Assembly: GCA_008921705.1 (NCBI GenBank)
Contig: VFFE01006623.1
Span: forward strand, 296,489-360,488
Direction of reading: 5' to 3'
Origin: Burhinus oedicnemus
Taxonomy: Eukaryota > Chordata > Aves > Charadriiformes > Burhinidae
Length of the DNA: 64,000 bases
Made by a program: the position numbers and the translations under genes. Below, one piece after another: positions 1 to 9,900 of this stretch. Position 1 is the first letter of the stretch, and each line of letters starts with the position of its first letter. The notes under the pieces were generated by a model. It made no database searches. It was not told where the DNA came from and saw only the letters and a list, made by a program, of their open reading frames with translations.

Positions 1-360
1 AGGCTGAGGGGAGACCTTATCGCTCTCTACAACTACCTGAAAGGAGGTTGTGGACAGGTGGAGGTCAGTCTCTTCTCCCAATTAACATGTGGTAGGACAA
101 GAGAAAATGGCCTCAAGTTGCACCAAGGGAGGTTTAGGTTGGATATTAGGAAAAATCTCTTCACAGAAATGGTTATCAAGCATTGGAACAGGCTTCCCAG
201 GGAAGCAGTGGAGTCACCATCCCTGGAGGTATTTAAAAGATGTGTAGATGTGGTGCTTAGGGACCCAGTTTAGTGGTGGACTTGGCAGTATTAGGCTAAA
301 TGTTGGACTTGATGATCTTAAACATCTATTCCAACCTAAATGATTCTGTGATTCTATAAT
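1..360 (+). mobile_element. CR1 LINE 3' end (copy 1), cut by the left window edge
   Basis: This is the 3' end of a chicken-repeat-1 non-LTR retrotransposon on the forward strand. The frame from 58 to 273 matches the extreme C-terminus of CR1 ORF2, with the recurring residues [27 protein letters not shown] and a stop at 271-273. A short 3' UTR follows and holds the conserved block TTCCAACCTAAATGATTCTG. The element ends in degenerate copies of ATTCTATG near 360, the normal CR1 terminus in place of poly(A). The 5' part lies outside the window, so truncation cannot be judged. It belongs to the same subgroup as the copies at 3548, 12822, 19968, 28472 and 62288. Confidence 0.95.
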
Positions 361-780
361 ACGTACCTGAGGGGCCAAATGCCAGGAGTGCTGTGGAGGT
401 CAGACAGCTGCAGAGACCCAGCACTGTGCAGGCCCCATTCCTTCCCAGCAACTGCAGATCACCCTGCAGGAGGGCTGTGGTGGGGGGCTGCTGGGAGCCA
501 TCGGGACCCCTCACAAAACAACATCAATAAGGCAAACAGGGCCAGGAAGTGGCAGGACCGGCCTGCTCCTCAGGAAGGGTGAGCTGGGAGCCAAGTCTGA
601 CAGCAAGGCTGGCAGGGCAGCACCCTCACCTGCAGGGGTACATCAAGGAGTGAGGAGCAGGTCGGGTGGCAGACAGGTCCAGTGGTCATCAGAGACGTGG
701 TAAGGCAGCTCTGAGGTCAAGCCAAGAAATCAAGCATCAGGGAGGTCCATGTGTGGCAAGAGCACACACACACCCACCCT
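361..780. other. GC-richer unassigned sequence
   Basis: This stretch is clearly richer in G and C than most of the window and contains runs such as GGTGGGGGGCTGCTGGG. Short frames exist on both strands, but none has a recognisable domain or splice signal. A short ACACACACAC run lies near 764-773. It may be part of an old repeat joined to the promoter-like region downstream, but I recognise no family. Confidence 0.4.
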
Positions 781-910
781 TTCCCACCATGGGTCTAATG
801 GAGCGGTACAGAGGCATGGTGGCTCATTTGGCAGGAAGCTCGTGAGCTGCTGGTCACATACACAAACAACCCCCAGACACGTACCCCAGATACCCTGGAG
901 ACCGCCTCAG

Positions 911-1140
911 CCAATGAGCCCACCTTGAAGACATCTTGACCAATGAAAGCTATGTGACCACAACCAATAGGTGACCACAGTTCAGATCCAACCAGGCTAT
1001 AAAATGGGGTCCCTGACCGACACCCCCTTTTGAGTGGTTCTCCTTGAAGCAGCAGGTCTGTGATTGGAAGCCCTTTTGGCTGAGATGTTGGCTCAGAGTA
1101 ACTTCCCCGGGGACTGAGTGTCCTCACCTTTTAGGTGAGT
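911..1140 (+). promoter_or_regulatory. Promoter-like CCAAT/TATA cluster with a consensus splice donor; possible LTR remnant
   Basis: Three CCAAT boxes lie at 911-915, 940-944 and 964-968. A TATAAAA box follows at 998-1004, a classic proximal promoter order on the forward strand. About 130 bases downstream is a full consensus 5' splice site, AG/GTGAGT, with the exon side ending at 1134. An ATTAAA poly(A) signal at 1305-1310 and a T-rich stretch ending in CGACA at 1361-1365 would fit the R/U5 part of an endogenous retroviral LTR. No clear TG start, target duplication or convincing primer-binding site could be found. The promoter reading rests on motif order alone; an LTR origin is inference. 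Confidence 0.3.
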
Positions 1141-1365
1141 GGTTTGTGCATTTTGAACCACCATTCTAAGCTTAGAGTTAATATGCACAGTGTAGTAATA
1201 GCTCCCAACTGACATCCCAAACCTGTAAAAAGTTATGTCTGCCAAAGTGTTTGTAGTATAAGTTCCCTGTTAATTTTTACCATTCTACTTTTTTTTCTGA
1301 CAGTATTAAAACCCGTTTGTTTTTTTTTTTTCCACATCTTTTGTTGGTCTTACACTTCCACGACA

Positions 1366-1963
1366 CCATGGCCAGGCACAGTTGTATCTGCAACGCAGCT
1401 GAAGGCATGGGCCCCAGCTCCAGCACAGCTCCTGGGTGAAGGGGGACCTCAGCTTCCCAAGCTCTTGCTCACATGGCCCGGCCGCACCGTTTCAGAGCTG
1501 GCCTGAGCACCCGCAGCCAGACCCCCAGGAGGGGCAAAGAGGCTGCAAAGTTCTCCTGACAAATAGGAGACACAGAGACTGCTGGATCTGCCACAAAGCA
1601 CTGGAGTTGCCCCGTATTTTGGAACACCCCAAAATGATTCCCACAGTATTTTCACAGGAAGATAGCGTGGGTGCTAAAGAAGTGTTGTGCTCTTCAGCCT
1701 TTCCTTAGTGCCATGCCTCCATAAAGCTGTAAAGATAATGGTAACATGAATCTCTGCCTGTACATAGAGATAAGGAAGTCTATAATAATTTCCAAACCCA
1801 CAGTTACTTGTTATTTTAAAAGGTCATTGACTATTTGAATCACTTTGCTTTCAGAAAATCAGAAGTTAAACATACATTGTCTTTCGTGGTTTTTGCAAGC
1901 CCAACCTGTATGGCACTAACACAGTATGTAAATACCGCTTACATAAAGCATGATTTTAAAGTA
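1366..1963. other. Noncoding, no recognised feature
   Basis: The first half is GC-rich and the second half AT-rich. A 90-codon forward frame at 1436-1708 has no recognisable domain and no splice context, so I treat it as chance. Nothing else is supported. Confidence 0.4.
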
Positions 1964-2480
1964 TTCATAGAATCACAGAATCATTGAATGGTTTAGGTTG
2001 GAAGGGACCTTAAAGATCATCTTGTTCCAACGCCCTTGCCATGGGCAAGGACATCTCCTACTAGACCAGATTGCTCAAAGCCTCATCCAACCTGGCCTTG
2101 AACACTTCCACTGATGGGGCCTCCACAGCTTCCCTGGGCCACCTGTTCCGGTGCCTTACCACCCTCAGAGCAAAAAAGTTCTTCCTAATACCTATTCTAA
2201 ATCTACTCTCTTCTAGCTTGAAACCATTACCACTTGTCCTATCACTACCTGCCTTTGTGAAAAGTCCCTCTCCAGCTTTCTTGCAGGCCCCCTTCAGATA
2301 CTGGAAGGCTGCTATAAGGTCTCCCCGGAGCCTTCTCTTCTCCAGGTTGAACAACCCCAACTCTCTCAGCCTGTCCTCATAGCAGAGGTGTTCTAATCCT
2401 CTGATCATCTTTGTGGCCCTTCTCTGGACCTGCTCCAACAGGTCCATGTCTATCTTATGCTGGGGGCTCCAGTATATTCT
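1964..2480 (-). mobile_element. CR1 LINE 3' end (copy 2), 5'-truncated
   Basis: Read on the minus strand, this is a 3' CR1 fragment. The plus strand starts with the complement of the ATTCTATG tail, followed by GGTTTAGGTTGGAAGGGACC. The minus-strand frame gives the C-terminal ORF2 residues [20 protein letters not shown] and RKNFFALRVVRHRNRWPREA. Similarity stops just after GCTGGGGGCTCCAG (about 2476), where a full copy would go on towards the RT thumb. This 5' truncation is typical of target-primed reverse transcription. It shares the residues [17 protein letters not shown] with the copies at 27375 and 38821, so these form one subgroup. Confidence 0.93.
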
Positions 2481-3547
2481 GTCAGCACTGAGGTCTATAC
2501 AAATTTTGTACACAGGCAGATTTGTAGATTTATATAATTTACCCTAGTTTCATGCAGCATTAATTTGCTGATTAAAATCAAGGGAAAATGACCAGAGAAT
2601 TGCACAATCATTAGTCTATCAAATGCTTTAGGAAAAATTACTATTATAGGATATTATGTAGAAATAATACGAAATGTTAAAATCCACAGGAAAAAGAAAA
2701 AAAAAAAGCAAAAAACCTGAAAACCAGCAAGAAAATTAATATGAAGACATGAATTACTTCTGCTCTCTGGTCCAAAGAAGTAGAAAAGCCACAGGTAAAC
2801 CTGTGTGCCAAACTCCACACAGGTAGAGATTTATTTTTCAGATATTTTGCAGGAAAGGGCAGAATTGTCATCACACTTTACACAAAGTAAGACAAGAGAA
2901 AAGTTCCTGTTTCCTTTATGCATTCACCGCTTGGTCTTGTTCAAACACATCCTTTGAAGCTGGAATATCAGCAGCTATTTGCCCTATATCCCCTTCTGTG
3001 AATATGCAGGGCAGGAGTGGCACAGAGCTCTGGTCTTCTTGGGCATGGTGGCTGTGAAGGAAGATAATGAAGCTGCTGCATTGCAAGAGCTGAACATGCT
3101 TATTTCCTCCTCCACCTCCTCAGAAGAAAAGCAGAGGTGCAATTAATTATCAATAATCTGTTGTCTGGCTTTCGAGGACAGTGCAGATGTGCAGTGTTTT
3201 TTTCCTATAGGTATGTTGTAAAATTACAATCTGCTCTTCCTCAACATTTAGGAATGCCCAGAATCAATGCCCATGTGGCACCTATGTTATCAGCTTTTAT
3301 TCTTATGTGAAGATTCGCTTAAAGAGCCTGCTTACCCAGCCACCCATAGGTGTAGTTAGTTGACTCAGACTTTCACACAAGATTATAATAATAAAATTTG
3401 CTGAATTTGTATCATAGATCCTTAGTTTTAGGCAGAAATTCCCTCAAAACTGATTGAAAAATAACATGACTGGCCCATATTTTAGACCTGCCAATTGGTG
3501 TCATTCACTCATCTTGTGTTTTGTCTACAAGACATCCAACAGGGAAT
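2481..3547. other. AT-rich noncoding sequence
   Basis: This is unique-looking AT-rich DNA with an A-rich run near 2690-2708. No exon, RNA gene or repeat was recognised. Confidence 0.4.
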
Positions 3548-4860
3548 CAGAGAATCATAGAATCAGAATAATTTAGGTTGGAAGGGACCTTTAAGATCAT
3601 TGAATCCAACCATCAACCTAACACTGTCAAAACCACCACTACAACCATGTCCCTAAGCACCACATCTACACATCTTTTAAATACCTCCAGGGATGGTGAC
3701 TCCACCACTTCCCTGGGCAGCCTGTTCCAATGCTTGATAACCCTTTCCGCGAAGAAATTTTTCCTGATATCCAATCTAAACCTCCCCTGGTGCAACTTGA
3801 GGCCATTTCTTCTTGTCCTAGTGCTTGTTACTTGGAAGAAGAGACTGACCCCCACCTCTCTACAATCTCCTTTCAGGTAGTTGTAGAGAGCGATAAGGTC
3901 TCTTCTGAGCCTCCTTTTCTCCAGGCTAAACAATCCCCGTTCCCTCAGCCACTCCTCATAAGACTTGTGCTCTAGACCCCTCACCAGCTTCATTGCCTTG
4001 CATGCTCCAGAACCTCGATATCTTTCTTGTAGTGAATGGCCCAAAACTGAACACAATATTCAAGGTGGGGCCTTACCAGTGCCGAGTACAGGGGGACAAT
4101 TGCTTCCCTAGTCCTGCTGGCCACACTATTCCTTATACAAGCCAGGATGCTGTTGGCCTTCTTGGCCACCTGGGCACACTGCTGGCTCATATTCAGCTTA
4201 CTGACATCCTCAGGTCCTTTTCCACCAGGCAGCTTTCCAGCCACTCTTCCCTAAGCCTGTAGCGTTGCATGGGGTTGTTGTGACCCCAGTGCAGGACCCT
4301 GCACTTGGCCTTGTTGAAACTCATACCATTGGCCTTGACCCATCGATCCAGTCTGTCCAGATCCTCCTGTAGAGCCTTCCTACCCTCAAGCAGATCAACA
4401 CTCCTGCCCAACTTGGTGTTGTCTGCAAACTTACTGAGGCTGCACTCAATCCCCTCGTCCAGATTGTTGATAAAGATATTAAAGAGAACCAGCCCCAATA
4501 CTGAGCCTTGGGGAACACCACTGGTGACCAGCCACCAACTGGATTTAACTCCATTCACCACAGCTCTCTGGGCCTGGCCATCAAACCAGTTTTTTATCCA
4601 GCAAAGCATATGACTGTCCAAGCCATGAGCAGCCAGTTTCTCCAGAAGAATGCTCTAGGAAACACTATTAAAGGCTTTACTAAAGTCAAGACAAACAACA
4701 TCCACAGCCTTTCCCTCATCCACTAAGCGGGTCACCTTGTCATAAAGGAGATCAAGTTAGTCAAGCAGGACCTACCTTTCATAAACCCACGCAGACTGGG
4801 CCTGATCACTTGATTGTCCTGCACTTGCCTGCCATCCCTCAGAATGGTACGCTTCACTTT
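3548..4860 (-). mobile_element. CR1 LINE (copy 3) with RT C-terminal half
   Basis: This is a long reverse-strand CR1 copy. The 3' terminus lies at the low coordinate (AGAATCATAGAATC, then TTTAGGTTGGAAGGGACC). Going up, it covers the ORF2 C-terminus ([29 protein letters not shown]), the region before it ([15 protein letters not shown]) and the RT palm. Similarity fades near 4860, within the sequence coding for the N-terminal RT region. The reading frame is broken into several pieces by frameshifts, so the copy is dead. Confidence 0.95.
4193..4621 (-). pseudogene. CR1 reverse transcriptase fragment, catalytic site mutated
   Basis: This is the best-preserved frame of CR1 copy 3. It carries RT motif B ([11 protein letters not shown]) and motif C in the form FADNTKLG. 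In active CR1 the motif C residues are FADD, and the second aspartate binds a catalytic metal ion. Here that residue is asparagine, so this segment could not polymerise even if it were expressed. The frame continues through the connection region ([35 protein letters not shown]) before a frameshift separates it from the downstream piece. No endonuclease domain is present. It is a 5'-truncated, decayed insertion. Confidence 0.9.
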
Positions 4861-5433
4861 TAGGCCACCCATTTTCCAGATACATTAAGCATAGACCTGA
4901 AGCAGGGTCAAAGTCTAAAAGTAGTTTACATTATGTATCTTATTTCACACCCCCGAAATATCTCCTTGTTTTTAAAGTGGTGAGTTTACAATGGAGGTAG
5001 AGGAGAATGTTCTTTCAAAACGCTAAGAAAATTTGTCATAAAGTTTTTAAGTTAAAGGCTGCAGACTTGTCCTGATCTGAAATCTGAAAAATTACATCTT
5101 TTCTTTTTTTCTTTTTTTTTTCCTTATTGCCTCAATACCTTCTTGCTGATAACTTTGCACAAAAGTTAAATGTCCTGGGACCCTTAGACACTAGCCATGT
5201 TTTTGACACAAATTCCTCACTTTGATCATTTATTCTGGTGAATTGTTTTAGGTCCCAAGTCTATGAGAACTAAGAAAATAATGATAATTTCACTTACATC
5301 AAGAGCTTAATGGAGGGTTAGCATCATCTTCACTGTATGCAATATCAGTCCTCTACAATAGAATTGTTTTGCAGTTTTGTTTCATGGGCAAATTAGAACT
5401 TCATGTGGCATACATAGCTTCTGTACAGATTTT

Positions 5434-5448
5434 AAAAAAAAAAAAAAA
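5434..5448 (+). repeat. (A)15 homopolymer
   Basis: An uninterrupted run of 15 A. No repeat body is recognisable upstream, so it is probably simple low-complexity DNA and not the tail of a retroposon. Confidence 0.8.
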
Positions 5449-6144
5449 GCCCACAAATGAAATCTTAGTTTTCACCTCCCAAGAGTAAAACTTGTGAGAT
5501 CTCAAGCCACGAATAACTGATTTTCTTTCTCAAGGATGATAGATATGTGTTATGGACCAGCATCACAGTTGGCAACTGTACTTTTCTAGTTCTGTAGGTA
5601 TCTATTTTTTCACGTGTGTTGGCAGCATACGATAAGAGATGGAAGCATCTGGATGAGAGAAGAAATGTCATCTCAGACTGGAGCTCTCGTTGAGTCATGA
5701 CAATTTTTGTGTGACTAAGATTATGAAAAACTAATTTTTTCTCATGCCACATGAAATAAAGTAGTTGTTAATTTCTTCTTTTGAAGAGGAATATTGTTAT
5801 TACAGGACAGTATCTGTACACCATTTTATAGAACACTGAGCTTTGCTTTAACATTGGACTGGTCATTTTTTTCTAAATGTTGTGTCCTAGTATGTACATA
5901 GTTAATTCAAGGTAAACTTAAAGGTGTGTGTTATGTCTGAACTCAGATTTGATGATCCTAATGATCATTTCTGGTTTCATATCTGTACACCTATCAATAC
6001 TGCTAGTCCCAGCAAATTCATAATTGCTCCTTCAGGTCAGAGGGCTTATACTTTATCTAGTTCTATGAGGCCCAAGGATAAATCTCAAACCTATAAAACA
6101 AACTGGGAACCATAATATCAAGGGGGTTTATAAAACTGTCAAGG

Positions 6145-6325
6145 TGAATTGATAATGAATGGTAATTTTTCTAAAATACAAGTACTAGCTGAATGCAATT
6201 AATAGACAATATGTCATATGAAAATATATATTAACGCAATTAAAATCTAATGAATTACAATTCAGTTTAATTAAGATCTAATTACTCATCTAGATTTATG
6301 TAATTGGACCTGAAATTAATGACAG
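6145..6325. promoter_or_regulatory. TAAT/ATTA-dense block, candidate homeodomain-bound noncoding element
   Basis: At least ten TAAT or ATTA cores lie within about 180 bases, including GATAATG, CAATTAATAG, TTTAATTAAG, CTAATTACTC and GTAATTGG. TAAT is the core of most homeodomain binding sites. The density is well above neighbouring AT-rich DNA of similar length, and the following 90 bases switch to GC-rich unique sequence. This pattern is common in conserved developmental enhancers, but conservation has not been tested and AT-richness alone makes some sites likely. Confidence 0.3.
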
Positions 6326-6956
6326 AGGTTTGGTTCCGTCATGTATTTGCTACCCTCAGCCGGAGCGACTTCAGTCACAACAGCAAGGCCGCCGGGATTT
6401 CAGGTTTTTCTCAAAAGATTCAGCTGCCACTGAGTTCATGAGAATTATTGCTATACCTTCCTTCCTATTAATAATAATGCTTTTTCCCAAAAATGATCTG
6501 TGCTTTTCAGTGTGGTTGATGTGACCTCATTAGCAGTCAGAGATCCTTCATGCATTAATTTTTCCCTGTTTTCAGAACTAAAGCTCAGTTCTTTCCCCTT
6601 TCCTTATGCCATGTGTCCATCTGTGAATCCATCTAAAGTTATGAATAGACTTTTGGAAATGCTTAGGCAGTAGCAGCTTTTATAGGAACACTTTCAGAGC
6701 TGTTGGATACTGAACGCTTCCAAGCTATTTCATGTAGATGCTTAACAAGGAAGAGAAGTCACCTGAAAGATTCATCAGAGGATGCAGTAGTTTTGCTCTG
6801 GGTCTGTTCCACAGTCTGGCCAGAGGCAATGATGTTCCATTGCCAGAAATATGGGAACAGTACATCTTCTATTACTAGGTGTTTGTATTTAACGTCTGTT
6901 ACTCTTTTATGTAAAAGAATCTTCTTCATTTCCCTCATTTCAATAGAAATATATAT

Positions 6957-6984
6957 AAAAAAAAAACAAACAAAAAAAAACAAC
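6957..6984 (+). repeat. A-rich low-complexity run (A with CAAAC interruptions)
   Basis: A short A-rich tract broken by single C residues. It gives a run of lysine codons in the overlapping forward frame, which helps explain the length of that frame. Confidence 0.75.
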
Positions 6985-9900
6985 CCCCAAAACTCTTTGA
7001 ACGTCTCTGTCAATTTTACCAAAGTCCATTCATATGAGGAAATGCTTACAGAGAAGGTTATAGTTGTTTCCCAGTCAGAATTACCAAGTTGTTCCTCATT
7101 AAACAACTGTCCAGGTTGGATTAGTCACCACTTCAATCTCAGGTTTGTTTTTTTCAATGGCATAGGACTCCCCAGAAGGAATCTGCACAATATTAGGCAA
7201 CTCTGCTTTGAGTTGTCTCTGCGTAAATGGTAGAAAAGATAATGTTGATGAGCTGAGATCCTTTTCATTTCACAAGTTCATCTGTAATCCCTGTTACTGC
7301 ATGCAAGCACAGTAAGTTTGCAAAGGCAGATGAAACCAGTACTGAGGTTTTGTTGTTTCTCCCACCTCCACAGCCAGTAACATCCACAAACAACCACTCT
7401 CATCAGCACTATAACTGTGTCCTAGCTGTAATCCTTCCTTTCTTATGGTACAGAAGCTAGACTGGACAAAGCACTGATAAGAATATAACACACATCATTC
7501 CTGCTTAGGTATGGAGGCAGACTACACATTCAAACAGTCTTTTCCAACTCTAGTATTCATTAAACAGATTCTAATTAGAAGTATCCACTGATAAACCAGG
7601 AACCCAATAACTTGCCTTATCTTGCTAGTATTATACACTTATGCCTACATGGGGTAGCTAGTACAGATTAATTTAGGATGTGAATTTAAAACAGGAGGAA
7701 GCATTGTCTCTTAATATACTTCCAGCACAGACTTCAAAATATATTTTTAGCATGGAAGGAGAGTGTCAACAGTATAGGTCTGAGCTGAGTGTCATTAGCT
7801 AAAAGCAGGACAGCTTCACTTGACTAGGGTGCTAATGAAAAGCTTTGTGTTGTATACTTTGTTCTTGAGCTTAATATGCATTTTCTTGGGCCTTATATGT
7901 GCCATGGAAGACTGCATTTTTCCCAAGCTTCCTCATGGCAGTTTTCCATAAAAGTGAAAGGAAATCAGCAGATCAGATTTTTCCATGATCTATCTTGTGA
8001 TACAAATGCACTTTATCTTCCCAAGAATTAGTATTCTCACTGCTAAAACCAAATAACAATATTCTGTGTCATTCTCCTTTGAGATCTCCAGAAGAGGATG
8101 TACCATACAAATGCTAAGAGCAATTGTTGTATTTTGCTAGTGGAACTCCAGAAAATGGTCCTTGAATCACACAGATTAGGTATATATTGCAACCTTTAAG
8201 CACCTTGTCCTCTTGTATAGTGTTGTGTGTCGTGTTTCATTTCATCATTCTCTGCTTTTCTATGTGGTGTCCTCATGCTAGATAGAATAAAGTCCAATAG
8301 TAAACAAGATTGTTTCATTCAAGTTTAAGCAAAGGAAGAGAGAGGAATCTCAGGGCATTAGCACTGCACCATCCCCAGTAACCATTTTGTGTAATACAAA
8401 AATTCCACTTTCAGAGAACTTTTCTTCATAGCCCATCTCTAGGGGTGCATTGGCTATGTTTCCAGTTCCTTTGAGCTACCTAAATTTTTAATGCACCTAC
8501 AACACAATTCATTCTTTATAGAAAGTTCCTGTCCAAAAAGCAACATTCAAGAGAGAGAATCTGCTGAAATAATTCGCCCTGCCCTGGCAAGCTGAAAGAA
8601 GAACCAGTTCTTTAAGGTGCATCCTCCGTGGGAAAGGGACTTGAAGAGCAGGTGAATCTAGCTGGCACTCATTTGTCCTTGCTTTAAACTGTTCAAAAAC
8701 ACCACCATAGGAAGATCCTGAACTGTCAAGTGAATAGAGGTAATATTGAGGCAGAAACAACATTTTTTAAAAAAAATCTTTTAATTGCAATTTCTTGGGA
8801 GGTTAATTATAGTTAAATATTTAGTTAAATAAATTTAATTATTTTATTAGTAGTAGTACTGAATGTTTAATTTTCTTGGTAGATAGAATTAAATTACTTT
8901 TTTTGTTAAACCCCTTTTCCCTAACAGTCGCTATCACCAAGTGAGCTCACAAATGGAGGGCAACAACCAGCCTTTACATGGGGTGAACTGACAACTGTCA
9001 GCAAGTCTATTACTGAGGCAGAATTACAGAGTTCTCGAAATGGAAGCATGTGCTTTCCATCCCAGTGAAAAGGCTGTTTTGGGGAGTGGTGACACTAAAT
9101 GCCATCTCACTAGAGAATAATCTCTTCTGGCAGGCAATAATCAAAACCCTTTGGCAAGCAGTAAGAAGGATGTTTAAATGACTTCTGACTTGAAGAATAA
9201 AGCTGCTCATGACTAATCTATTTCCAGAGAAAAAGTGACATGGGGACTCAAAAGCAAACACCCCACAAATCCTCTGTGTGATTTTCAGGTAGAAGCAGAG
9301 TTCTGTCAAGTCTTTGAAACTGCTATACAGGCAGATTCAGGAGCATTTTAAGAGAAGAAAATAGAGGGGGTTAACAATTAGGAGTTAGTCAAGATAAGAA
9401 AGTTTGTATTATCTTTATCCTATGTCTTGATGTAACATTCTCTGCATTTCACACTTCAGAGGGAGTTATGTAACAGTTACCATCATTTTAGAGATGCTCA
9501 GAAAACCCTAATATACAAGAGATTCAGTAGAAGGGCTCCCCATCCTTACAGGCACACAGAAAGAACGAACTTCCAGCACACTTTCTGCATGAAAATCCCC
9601 TTGATTAAATGTGTAGTCATAATTGCATATAGATCAAAGTGCTAATCATCTTGGCTGACAGCACCAGTGAAGCAAAGCACTAATATTCTACCCACTGTTC
9701 CCTTTGAAAAATGCCCTCTCTGACTGTGAAACACAGACACGCTTTGCATTCACCGGTTTAATGTGTTTGGAGGTTCATAAAGCTGGGCTTCTCTCTTACA
9801 AGTTTTTCTTGGCAGATGTCTATCAATCAGCGTCTTTTCATTAAGCTGGCAGCCACTGTAAGAACCGTTTAATCTCTGAGCAGTTCTGTCCTAAGGAAGC

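Noticed and set aside
1366..1385. Possible retroviral primer-binding site (TGGCCAGGCACAG) after the LTR-like end at 1365
   Set aside because: It begins with TGG but does not match any tRNA 3' end that I know to be used as a primer, and the spacing is not right.
2071..2382. Opposite-strand frame over CR1 copy 2 (and similar frames over all CR1 copies)
   Set aside because: These are mirror frames of ORF2 caused by its codon composition and recur at each CR1 copy; they are not separate genes.
6703..7233. 176-codon forward frame, longest outside repeats in this part
   Set aside because: It crosses an A-rich low-complexity run, has no recognisable domain, no signal for splicing, and its composition matches the surrounding AT-rich DNA.
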